A stretch of 64,000 bases of DNA. Source: Prevotella sp. Its GTDB lineage: Bacteria; Bacteroidota; Bacteroidia; Bacteroidales; Bacteroidaceae. How positions within the stretch are numbered: the stretch's first letter is position 1; the number at the start of each line of letters is the position of its first letter. A program made the translations under genes and the position numbers. Shown in pieces: positions 9,385 through 16,502 of the stretch. The stretch lies in contig JAGCZA010000140.1 in assembly GCA_017960525.1 (NCBI GenBank), positions 1 through 64,000 of the forward strand. Reading direction: 5' to 3'. The notes below the pieces were generated by a model. That model ran no database searches and was not told the DNA's origin. It saw only the letters and a program-made list of their open reading frames with translations.

Positions 9385-10845
9385 CTATCGGCTGAACTGC
9401 CACCAGTCCAGATGGATGTCGCCATTGACGTTGTCGAAGCAGAGGTAGAGGTCGTGGACGCCGGCGGGCTTCTTGACCTTGGCCTTGAAGGGGGAATAGG
9501 CGTCGGTGCTGCCGGTGTCCTTGATTTTCACTGTGCCGACGATGGGGCCGTCCTTGGTGTCGAGGCGCAGGGTGACGGTGCACTGGCCCTTGGCGGCTGC
9601 CGTGATGGCAAACTGGCGGGCGCCCTTGTCGCCGAAGTCTACGCCGCGCAGTTTGATGTATTCGCCGTCGTTGAGGTCGTAGATGTACATATTGCGCTTG
9701 CCGGTAGAGGCGGGCATATCAGCCACCACGCCCGTGTTCTTGATGCCCATCTTGGCCGACTTCAGGCCGTAGCCCCAGGCCATGGTCTCTGCCTCCACGC
9801 GCTGGTAGGGGTTCAGCCACTTCAGTTGCTTCATCGGTTCGTGGTCGAGCCAGTAGGGCACTTCCTCGATGGTGCCGTCGGCGTTGTAGTGCATTTCGGC
9901 CACCGATACCGAGCGGCGCTCGTGGTGTTTCAGCGTCTCAATGTGCATCAGGTCGTAGTTCTGGCCGAAGATGTAGGTATGCCCCTTGAAGTCGGCAATG
10001 CCGGGATGATTGCCACGGTCGCGCTGGGTTGGCCGCATGATGTAGCCCGTCGATGTCCAAGGGCCGGTGGGCGACTGGCTCATGGCGTAGCCCAAACCCT
10101 CTGGGCAGCAAGTGCTTGCGAAACCCAAATAGTACTTCCCGTTGCGCTTGTAGAACCACGGCCCTTCCTGGTAGTGGTCGATGTGGGGCAGTTGGACGAT
10201 GCTGTCCTTCAGCGAAATCATATCGTCGTTCAGGCGGGCATAGTAGCAATGCGGATTTCCCCAGTACATATAGGCCTGGCCATCGTCGTCGGTATAGACG
10301 GTGGGGTCGATGTCGTTCCAGTGTTGGCGCTGCCACACGAGGGGCTTGCCCAGCGGGTCGCGGAAGGGACCGTAAGGCGAATCGCTCACGAGCACGCCGA
10401 TGCCGTGGCCGTGGAGCGGGGCATAGAGGTAGTACTTGCCGTTGCGCTCCACCGTCTGTATGGCCCATGCGCCGTTTTCACGGCTGCGCCAGGTGAAGTC
10501 CTTCAACGAGGCCACGGCGCCATGTTCCGTCCAGTTCGCCATGTCGGTGGTGCTCCACAGCAGCCAGTCGTACATAAAGAATCCTGCCGAGTTTTTCTCG
10601 TTCTCGTCGGGGATGTCTTCCGGCGAGGCATCGTGCGAGGTGTAGAGGAACAGGGTGTCGCCGATGACCAGAGGCGAGGGGTCGGCGGTGTACTTGGTCT
10701 GGAAGATGGGCAGGTTCACCTGCTTTTCGCCTCTCAGGGCCTGCTGGATCTTCACTGAGTCGGTGTGTACGTCGTCGGCAAGCAGAGCTTCCGGCAGAAG
10801 GGCTGCCGCAAAGAGGGCAGTTGCAAATAGGATGTTTGTTTTCAT
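9385..10845 (-). CDS. Glycoside hydrolase family 43 with C-terminal CBM6 (arabinoxylan-type)
   Basis: The start is placed at the ATG at 10845, which opens a signal peptide (MKTNILFATALFAAALLPEA); a longer in-frame extension upstream crosses the promoter and is rejected. The GH43 five-bladed propeller carries the expected triad: Asp55 (TADPSPLV), Asp180 (WNDIDPTVYTDDDG) and Glu227 (YQEGPWFY). From about residue 350 a CBM6-like beta-sandwich follows (RVEAETMAWGYG to DIHLDWWQF), a combination typical of arabinofuranosidases and xylosidases acting on arabinoxylan. The exact substrate is inferred. Likely exported to the periplasm or cell surface. It is a lone transcription unit; the window also encodes GH51 and GH28 enzymes, so the organism uses hemicellulose and pectin. 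Confidence 0.9.
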   Translation of the reverse strand: MKTNILFATALFAAALLPEALLADDVHTDSVKIQQALRGEKQVNLPIFQTKYTADPSPLVIGDTLFLYTSHDASPEDIPDENEKNSAGFFMYDWLLWSTTDMANWTEHGAVASLKDFTWRSRENGAWAIQTVERNGKYYLYAPLHGHGIGVLVSDSPYGPFRDPLGKPLVWQRQHWNDIDPTVYTDDDGQAYMYWGNPHCYYARLNDDMISLKDSIVQLPHIDHYQEGPWFYKRNGKYYLGFASTCCPEGLGYAMSQSPTGPWTSTGYIMRPTQRDRGNHPGIADFKGHTYIFGQNYDLMHIETLKHHERRSVSVAEMHYNADGTIEEVPYWLDHEPMKQLKWLNPYQRVEAETMAWGYGLKSAKMGIKNTGVVADMPASTGKRNMYIYDLNDGEYIKLRGVDFGDKGARQFAITAAAKGQCTVTLRLDTKDGPIVGTVKIKDTGSTDAYSPFKAKVKKPAGVHDLYLCFDNVNGDIHLDWWQFSR

Positions 10846-10897
10846 AAAGTCAGTATTGTTATTTATGTCAGTTTCTTCTCGTTCTAAAAATTTGTTG

Positions 10898-10905
10898 CAA
10901 AGATA
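10898..10905 (-). promoter_or_regulatory. -7 element upstream of GH43
   Basis: TATCTTTG on the minus strand, 52 bases before the GH43 start codon. It matches TAnnTTTG. No TTTG is found at the ideal upstream distance, so the -33 box is weak. Confidence 0.55.
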
Positions 10906-10959
10906 CGGTTTCACCCGCAAAAAGGCTTTTTTCCGTGTCTCATTATTTTTCATATATTT

Positions 10960-11040
10960 TTTGGACGAACCAAACTCTGGGTTTGGACGAACCAAACTAC
11001 CAGTTTGGACGAACCAAAGTCATAGTTTGGACGAACCAAA
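10960..11040. repeat. Array of four TTTGGACGAACCAAA repeats
   Basis: Four identical 15-bp units at 10960, 10982, 11004 and 11026, spaced by 7-bp fillers (ctctggg, ctaccag, gtcatag), giving an exact 22-bp period. Each unit is a small dyad (TTTGG, 5-base loop, CCAAA). The last unit overlaps the 3' end of prmA. A sister array lies at 30197-30255 and shares the filler gtcatag. Confidence 0.9.
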
Positions 11041-11928
11041 TTTTTCGGCCCTTACCAGCGCCCAGTCGCCGTCCTGGCTGGTGGCTTCCACGGAGAGGCC
11101 TTGCTCCCCTGCTTTTTCCGCCAGAAGGGGAATATCGGAAGCGTAGAACCCGCTCATCAGGAGCCTGCCGCCGGCGTTCAGCTTCGTGGCAATCTGCGGG
11201 AGGTCGGCCAGCAGGATGTTGCGGTTGATGTTGGCAACAACGATGTCGAACTGCCCCTCCACCTCTTTAAGTATAGAGACATCGCCGAGCAGCGGGGTGA
11301 AGCGGTCGCCCACGCCGTTGAGTGCGGCGTTGTGGCGTGCGTTCTCCGTGCTCCATTCGTCTATGTCGTAGCCCACGGCCTCGCGTGCCCCCAGTTTGAG
11401 CGCCGCAATGGCGAGGATGCCTGTGCCCGTGCCGCAATCGAGGATGCGCTTTCCCCCGAGGTCGAGCGCCGCCAGACTGGCCACCATCATCCGTGTGGTC
11501 TCGTGGGTGCCGGTGCCGAAGGCGAGACGGGCGTCAATCACAATGTCGGTCACAGGCTGGTTCACGTCGGGCGCGGCGTGGTGGCTGTCGTGGACGACGA
11601 GCGTGCCGCCGCCCTTCTCTGCCGGCACGTCCAGGCAGATAGGCTCGAAGCCCGCCTGCTCCCAAGCCTCGTTCCAGTCGCGGTCTTCCGCCTCGCTGAC
11701 GCTGAAATTCACCGTACAGTCAGGCAGGGGGAATTCGTCCAGGAGCGACGCTAAAAGCGGCTGGTCGAAGAGTGTCTGCTGCACGTAGCCCGTCAGTCCC
11801 TGGGCTGTTTCCTCAAACGACTCCAGCCCTGCCTCGCCTGCCAGTGCGGCCAGCACGTCGCGGGCGTCGCCGAGCAATAGGGAGCCTGCGGGCAGGGAAA
11901 TAGTGAAAGTTACCTGGTAATACTTCAT
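11020..11928 (-). CDS. prmA: Ribosomal protein L11 methyltransferase
   Basis: PrmA trimethylates ribosomal protein L11 using S-adenosylmethionine. The start at 11928 (MKYYQVTFTI) fits the family better than the upstream ATG. The SAM-binding motif is clear (DCGTGTGILAIAALKLGA), with GTGTHETT before it and a NINRN motif after it. About 302 residues, normal for the family in Bacteroidetes. The oddity is at the 3' end: the final residues FGSSKL and the stop codon are encoded by a copy of the TTTGGACGAACCAAA repeat, so the native C-terminus has been replaced or extended by repeat DNA. The catalytic fold ends earlier and should be unaffected. Confidence 0.93.
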   Translation of the reverse strand: MKYYQVTFTISLPAGSLLLGDARDVLAALAGEAGLESFEETAQGLTGYVQQTLFDQPLLASLLDEFPLPDCTVNFSVSEAEDRDWNEAWEQAGFEPICLDVPAEKGGGTLVVHDSHHAAPDVNQPVTDIVIDARLAFGTGTHETTRMMVASLAALDLGGKRILDCGTGTGILAIAALKLGAREAVGYDIDEWSTENARHNAALNGVGDRFTPLLGDVSILKEVEGQFDIVVANINRNILLADLPQIATKLNAGGRLLMSGFYASDIPLLAEKAGEQGLSVEATSQDGDWALVRAEKFGSSKL

Positions 11929-11949
11929 AGCGTATGTTAAATTTCCGTG

Positions 11950-11957
11950 CAAAATTA
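11950..11957 (-). promoter_or_regulatory. prmA promoter -7 element
   Basis: TAATTTTG on the minus strand, 21 bases upstream of the prmA start, so the leader would be short. It matches TAnnTTTG. Confidence 0.5.
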
Positions 11958-11999
11958 CAAAAAATAGGGAAAATCCTACAACGTTTTAGGGTTTTTCCG

Positions 12000-12007
12000 T
12001 ATCTTTG
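12000..12007 (+). promoter_or_regulatory. -7 element for the Tyr/Trp-rich protein and porin operon
   Basis: TATCTTTG on the plus strand with a T-rich stretch upstream. The start codon is 60 bases downstream. It is divergent from the prmA promoter. Confidence 0.6.
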
Positions 12008-12067
12008 CAACAAAATATCACGTAATTTTGCACCGTGTTAATGTATAACCTATAAAAAATTACAACT

Positions 12068-13144
12068 ATGAGGAAGTGGATGTTTATGTCTATCGTCGTT
12101 GCAGCCTTGCCGCTCACAACGATGGCGCAGGACGACGATATGTATTTTGTGCCAAGCAAGTCTAAGGCAAAAACCGTGGCTACTGAAACCCCACGGTCGT
12201 CGTACACACCAGTGCCCGACACCTATTATCCGGGCAGTTCGCGCAACGTCGACGAGTACAACCGCAGGGGAAGTGCCTACGAAGTGCTCCCTGCCGACAC
12301 GGGCGACATCATCTCTTTCGCTCCCGTAGAGGGCGTCTATCCCGACTCGCTGGGCGACTTCCAGATGACCCGCAAGATGTCGCGCTGGGACGGCTACGAG
12401 CCTTCAGATGCTTATTTGGCAGGTTACAAACAGGGGCGCAACGATGCCACCTGGCACTCGCCCTGGTACTATAGTTACTATCCCTGGTACGACTCCTGGT
12501 ACTGGTGGGATCCCTGGTACTACTCGTCATGGCACTATGGCTGGTACGACCCCTGGTACTATAGTGGATGGGGCTGGCACGGCTACTATGGCTACTATAG
12601 CTACTACAACCCGTGGTACTACGACAGATGGTACTGGGGCGGAGGAGGAGGTGTCCACGTGGCGCACAACTCCGGACACTATGGCGGCAACTACCACAAT
12701 CTGGCTCACGGTGCAGGAGGAAGCCGCTACGGCGGAGGAGGTGTCGCCGGCACCAGGAAGACGTCGCGCTACGGTAATACGGGCGGTATGGCAACAGGCT
12801 CCCGCACAACAGGCGGAACTCGCGTGACATCTGGAAATCGCACAACCTACGGCACGAGAACAACAACTGGCACTACCGGCAGCCGGGGCGTGAGAAGCGC
12901 CATTTCGACTTATTCAGGTAGTTCCTATTCAGGTGGCTCCTATTCAAGTGGCTCCTACTCCACCCCGCGTTCTGAGGGCAGCCGTAGCAGCAGTTACAGC
13001 GGCGGCGGTTCCTCCTACACACCCTCAAGCAGTGGCAGTTCCGTGTCGTCAGGCAGCCGCTCCAGCGGTGGCTCCTTCGGAGGCAGTAGCAGCCGTGGTG
13101 GCGGCGGAGGCGGTGGCAGCCGTTCAGGCGGAAGCCGCAGATAA
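12068..13144 (+). CDS. Secreted low-complexity protein, Tyr/Trp-rich then Gly/Ser/Arg-rich
   Basis: Family not recognised. The signal peptide (MRKWMFMSIVVAALPLTTMAQ) is followed by an ordinary segment of about 110 residues. About 60 residues of aromatic low complexity come next (repeats of PWYY, DPWYY, YYGYY, WDPWYY). The tail is Gly/Ser/Thr/Arg-rich (SGSRSSGG, SSRGGGGGGGS) and runs to the stop. Such Tyr/Trp-dense segments can drive aggregation, sheet stacking or surface association, but that is inference. The protein has few hydrophobic core residues outside the first third, so most of it is probably disordered or amyloid-like. It is followed after 56 bp by the FadL-like gene, with no terminator between, which suggests joint expression and an envelope role. 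Confidence 0.8.
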   Translation: MRKWMFMSIVVAALPLTTMAQDDDMYFVPSKSKAKTVATETPRSSYTPVPDTYYPGSSRNVDEYNRRGSAYEVLPADTGDIISFAPVEGVYPDSLGDFQMTRKMSRWDGYEPSDAYLAGYKQGRNDATWHSPWYYSYYPWYDSWYWWDPWYYSSWHYGWYDPWYYSGWGWHGYYGYYSYYNPWYYDRWYWGGGGGVHVAHNSGHYGGNYHNLAHGAGGSRYGGGGVAGTRKTSRYGNTGGMATGSRTTGGTRVTSGNRTTYGTRTTTGTTGSRGVRSAISTYSGSSYSGGSYSSGSYSTPRSEGSRSSSYSGGGSSYTPSSSGSSVSSGSRSSGGSFGGSSSRGGGGGGGSRSGGSRR

Positions 13145-13200
13145 ATATAGAATTGTCTCTCAACAATAACTATAGTCTCTCAACTCTAAACTCTCAACAA

Positions 13201-14883
13201 ATGAAAAGACATATCATACTTGCAGCCCTGTCGATGGCGCTGATGCCAATGGCTGCACAAGACACATACGAGAATGCCCGCTTCCTGGGCAACGACCTCA
13301 ACGGCACGGCCCGCTACGTGGGCATGGGCGGAGCACTGGAAGCCCTTGGAGCCGACATCTCCACCATCAGTACCAACCCCGCAGGCATCGGACTCTTCCG
13401 CCACTCCTATGTCGGACTATCATTCGGAGGCGTCAACCTGCAAGGATCTAAAGAGTTCGACAACCTGGGGAAGACAAACCTCAGCTTCGACCAGGCGGGA
13501 TTCGTCTACTCCAACGTTTTTGGCGAGGAAAGCTACGTCAACCTCGCCTTCAACTACCACAAGAGTCGCAACTTCGACCAAATCCTGCAAACCAACAGCG
13601 TGTTCGCACGCCACAACGGGCAGGGAGCATCGCTCGGCAAGCTTGCCTTCGCCAAAAGCACCAAGCACAGTGACACCAACGGCGGCTACGACCTCGGCCT
13701 GAACAGCAAATCAGGTATGTGGATGGGCTACAGGAACCCACTCGAGAACAGCCAATACGGCTATCCATTCACACAGTGGGACTATCTCTACACCAACGCC
13801 TACAACATAGACGACGTGAACGACCCTGAGGGGCTTCCCATCTTCTCTGAGGCCGGCGACTACTTCTTCGACAAGGCACATCGCGGATGGATTGCTGACT
13901 TCGACTTCAACCTGAGCGGAAACATCGGCAGCAGGGCCTTCTGGGGAATCACCCTAGGATTCCACGACATCAACTACAAAGGCTACAGCATCTACGACGA
14001 GATGATTATCAACCGCAAAGACCTGCCTGTTGGCAATATCCTGCTGGAAGACGACCACAAGATTGAGGGCGACGGTGTCGATGTGAAAGCCGGCGTCATA
14101 TTCAGGCCTTTCGAGGAAAGCCCATTCCGCGTCGGACTGTCCGTAGCCACTCCGACATGGTACAAGATGAAGAGCACCAACTATACCACCATCTACAACT
14201 ACACCTACGAGGGAGAATACGAACAACTCCTGCCCGACGGCATCGACAGATGGGGATGGGCCGACCTGTCATCGGACGACACCTACGAGTATAAGTACTA
14301 TACACCCTGGAAGTTCGGACTTAGTCTGGGACACACCATCGGCAACCAGCTGGCTCTCGGCGCCAGCTACGAGTACAGCGACTACAGCTCGGCCAGCACA
14401 CGCACCCTCGACGGCACATTCGACTACTATGGCAATGAGGACTCAAGGAAAGACCGCGTCATCAACGACCACACGGGCAAGACGCTAAAGGGCGTATCGC
14501 TCCTGAAGTTGGGCGCAGAACTGAAGCCAGACCCATCGTTTGCCGTCCGACTGGGCTACAACTACCAGTCGGCTGCATACGAGAAGAACGGCATACGCGA
14601 CACACAGCTCGACTCGCCCAGCATCTACTTCTCATCAACGGCCAACTATGTGAACTGGGAGAGCACACACCGCATCACCTGCGGACTGGGATACAAGTAC
14701 CAGGGTCTGAGCCTAGACTTGGCCTACCAGTACAGCACCACCAAGGGCACATTCTACCCCTTCCAGCCCAACGTCACCTTCATCGACCCTGACGATGACG
14801 TAGCAGAGACCTGCATCTCCACCTCGGCACCCGTGGACTTCAAGCGTCACCAGCTGCTCTTCACCATCGGCTACACCTTCTAA
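13201..14883 (+). CDS. OmpP1/FadL-family outer-membrane transport protein
   Basis: The ATG at 13201 opens a signal peptide (MKRHIILAALSMALMPMAA). The mature N-terminus (DTYENARFLGNDLNGTARYVGMGGALEALGADISTISTNPAGIG) is diagnostic of the FadL/TodX/OmpP1 family: an N-terminal hatch followed by the NPAG motif. The rest is barrel-like with many YxxSDYS and aromatic strand ends, finishing in LLFTIGYTF. The family takes up hydrophobic compounds such as long-chain fatty acids; Bacteroidales members are often labelled hemin receptors without good evidence. 560 residues, normal size. Second gene of a two-gene operon. The 56-bp spacer holds CTCTCAAC-type repeats. Confidence 0.9.
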   Translation: MKRHIILAALSMALMPMAAQDTYENARFLGNDLNGTARYVGMGGALEALGADISTISTNPAGIGLFRHSYVGLSFGGVNLQGSKEFDNLGKTNLSFDQAGFVYSNVFGEESYVNLAFNYHKSRNFDQILQTNSVFARHNGQGASLGKLAFAKSTKHSDTNGGYDLGLNSKSGMWMGYRNPLENSQYGYPFTQWDYLYTNAYNIDDVNDPEGLPIFSEAGDYFFDKAHRGWIADFDFNLSGNIGSRAFWGITLGFHDINYKGYSIYDEMIINRKDLPVGNILLEDDHKIEGDGVDVKAGVIFRPFEESPFRVGLSVATPTWYKMKSTNYTTIYNYTYEGEYEQLLPDGIDRWGWADLSSDDTYEYKYYTPWKFGLSLGHTIGNQLALGASYEYSDYSSASTRTLDGTFDYYGNEDSRKDRVINDHTGKTLKGVSLLKLGAELKPDPSFAVRLGYNYQSAAYEKNGIRDTQLDSPSIYFSSTANYVNWESTHRITCGLGYKYQGLSLDLAYQYSTTKGTFYPFQPNVTFIDPDDDVAETCISTSAPVDFKRHQLLFTIGYTF

Positions 14884-14941
14884 GTCCTCTCTTCCCAGTT
14901 TGACAAAACAACGGATTTAACGGATTAAACGGATTTTTACC

Positions 14942-15079
14942 CCACCCCTGCCCCTCCCCTAAAAAGGGAGGGGAATTTGGTATATTCTGAACAACGACTC
15001 CCATCCCCTAAAAAGGGAGGAGAATTTGGAATATGCTGAACAACAACTCCCCTCCCATTTAGGGGAGGGGCAGGGGTGG
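14942..15079. repeat. 138-bp element bounded by 22-bp perfect inverted repeats
   Basis: The left arm (14942-14963, CCACCCCTGCCCCTCCCC..) and right arm (15058-15079) are exact reverse complements over 22 bp. Inside are two about 54-bp direct repeats, each with CCTAAAAAGGGAGG, a GAATTTGG block and an ATTCTGAACAAC-like block. No open frame lies inside. The layout is that of a MITE-like or palindromic intergenic element. Its right arm overlaps the first codon of the truncated gene that follows. Confidence 0.8.
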
Positions 15080-15552
15080 CCTGCTGTAATGTAGGCGCAA
15101 ATAAGCCGGAGGATTTCTGGAACTACTATGCATGGGGAGAGACACAGACGAAGAGAGAGTACACAGTGGATACTTATCTATATGATATTGGGGACTTCGA
15201 CCGTGAAATTGCCGGTACGGACCACGATGCCGCCACTGCCAACTGGGGCGCCCCCTGGCAGATGCCGTCAAAAGTCCAGATTCAGGAGTTGCTGGACAAT
15301 ACGACCTCCATTGGGACTACCCAGAACGGCGTGAAAGGTCGGAAGTTCACTGGCAACAACGGCGAATCGATATTCCTCCCCTTCGCAGGCCAAATGACTA
15401 CGACACTTTATAACACCACGAGCGGCTACTATTGGTCGTCAACGGCCGGCGGGTCCATAACCCGGCCGAACCTTCTCGCCATCTCTATGACGTACTCGGG
15501 TATGTTAGACCTGATGTACTCCTATGGTCTACCTATTCGCCCTGTGCGTTAG
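15076..15552 (+). pseudogene. C-terminal remnant of a Fibrobacter-paralogous/DUF1566-like secreted protein
   Basis: The reading frame encodes about 158 residues matching the C-terminal lectin-like domain found in many Prevotella and Fibrobacter secreted proteins: CNVGANKPEDFWNYYAWGET, WGAPWQMPSKVQIQELL, LPFAGQM, GYYWSSTAG and a final GLPIRPVR. In intact relatives CNVGA is preceded by a VDLGLPSGTKWA-type strand and a long signal and linker region. Here that part is missing, and the coding frame begins exactly where the 22-bp inverted repeat ends. No signal peptide is present and the only start is a GTG. I therefore call it a 5'-truncated pseudogene, probably cut by the repeat element. Confidence 0.75.
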
Positions 15553-15637
15553 AACTGGACGTTCATTCTCTCATACCGCGAGAAAAGGCGGGCGAACCCC
15601 TTATTTCGCACCGCTTGACAAAAAAAACGGGAAAAAA

Positions 15638-15669
15638 TTTGGAGGATTCAGAAAAACGTTGTACCTTTG
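15638..15669 (+). promoter_or_regulatory. tRNA-Pro promoter
   Basis: TTTG (15638-15641), 20-base spacer, TACCTTTG (15662-15669): a full consensus match. Transcription would start about 35 bases before the tRNA. Confidence 0.8.
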
Positions 15670-15710
15670 CACCCGCAAAAGCAGAAACGTATGCTTTATG
15701 CACACAGGTT

Positions 15711-15786
15711 CGGGGCTTAGCGCAGTTGGTAGCGCACACGTCTGGGGGGCGCGAGGTCGCTGGTTCGAGTCCAGTAGCCCCGACCA
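15711..15786 (+). tRNA. tRNA-Pro (anticodon GGG)
   Basis: A 76-nt cloverleaf with encoded CCA. Acceptor stem CGGGGCT/AGCCCCG, D-stem GCGC/GCGC, T-stem GCTGG/CCAGT closing TTCGAGT, variable loop AGGTC. The anticodon loop is CTGGGGG, giving anticodon GGG with G37 as expected for proline tRNAs. The anticodon stem CACGT/GCGCG contains one A-C mismatch at the second pair and a G-U closing pair, which is unusual. Confidence 0.93.
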
Positions 15787-15829
15787 AAGGAAAAGGCTGA
15801 AAACCACAACAGTTTTCAGCCTTTTCCTT
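15787..15829. terminator. Terminator after tRNA-Pro, shared with sodB
   Basis: An 18-bp perfect inverted repeat (15787-15804 and 15812-15829) with a 7-base loop. It is A-rich on the left and T-rich on the right, immediately after the tRNA CCA and 24 bases beyond the sodB stop on the other strand. Confidence 0.8.
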
Positions 15830-15853
15830 CCTCTTTGCTGCTTGCCATTCAGG

Positions 15854-16456
15854 TCACGATTGCTGGTAGCGGTTTTCTATCACGTTCCAGTCGACAATCT
15901 GCCACAGGGCGGCAAGATGGTCTGGCCGGCGGTTCTGGTAGTCGAGGTAGTAGGCGTGTTCCCAAACGTCGAAGGTCAGCAGGGGCTTCAGCCCGCGCTG
16001 AACTGGATTGGCCGCATTTGTCTCCTGGGTGATGACAAGTTTGCCCGTTGATTGAGGGGCAGGAACAGCCGACAGCCACACCCAACCTGAGCCAAAGAGG
16101 GTTGCGCCCGCCTTCTGAAACGCCTCCTTGAAAGCCTCAAACGACCCGAAGTCGCGCACGATGGCCTCGGCCAAGGATCCCGTCGGCTCCGTCTTGGTCT
16201 GCTTGCCACAGAATTGTCCGAAGTACAACTCGTGGTTCAGGATCTGCCCAGCGTTATTCAGGATTCCACCCTCAGAACGGCAGACAATTTCCTCCAGCGT
16301 CGCCTCCTCGAACCCACTCCCAGGCAGCAGTACGTTCAGATTGTTCACATACGCCGCCAAATGCTTCCCATGATGGAAGCCAATTGTCTCGCGGCTAATC
16401 ACAGGCTCCAAGGCCTCCGGCGCATACGGCAGCGCCATCAATTGAAACTTTCCCAT
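15854..16456 (-). CDS. sodB: Superoxide dismutase (Fe/Mn type)
   Basis: Converts superoxide to oxygen and hydrogen peroxide in the cytoplasm. All four metal ligands are present: His28 (FHHGKHLAAYV), His75 (LNHELYF), Asp163 and His167 (FDVWEHAYYLDY). Length of 200 residues is normal. The GSGWVWL motif and the absence of a signal peptide support the cytosolic Fe/Mn family. Bacteroidales enzymes are often cambialistic (active with either metal), which cannot be read off here. It stands alone, with a weak TGAATTTG -7 site about 30 bases upstream of the start and a shared terminator with tRNA-Pro downstream. Confidence 0.95.
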   Translation of the reverse strand: MGKFQLMALPYAPEALEPVISRETIGFHHGKHLAAYVNNLNVLLPGSGFEEATLEEIVCRSEGGILNNAGQILNHELYFGQFCGKQTKTEPTGSLAEAIVRDFGSFEAFKEAFQKAGATLFGSGWVWLSAVPAPQSTGKLVITQETNAANPVQRGLKPLLTFDVWEHAYYLDYQNRRPDHLAALWQIVDWNVIENRYQQS

Positions 16457-16502
16457 ACCATTTACAGTTTTTAGTTAAAGATGTTGCAAATTCATTGGGT
16501 AT

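Noticed and set aside
9412-10758. 448-codon frame opposite GH43
   Set aside because: It is antisense to an enzyme with a complete catalytic triad and resembles no protein.
10846-10995. N-terminal extension of the GH43 frame
   Set aside because: It would place the promoter and the repeat array inside the coding region and put the signal peptide 50 residues in.
10960-11040. CRISPR-like array (identical 15-bp units, regular 22-bp period)
   Set aside because: Fillers are only 7 bp and partly conserved between loci, units are far shorter than CRISPR repeats, and no cas gene is present.
15563-15807. Open frames antisense to and around tRNA-Pro, containing a GLEPATSRPP-type string
   Set aside because: This peptide string is a well-known artefact of translating the strand opposite a tRNA. 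The tRNA and its terminator explain the sequence.
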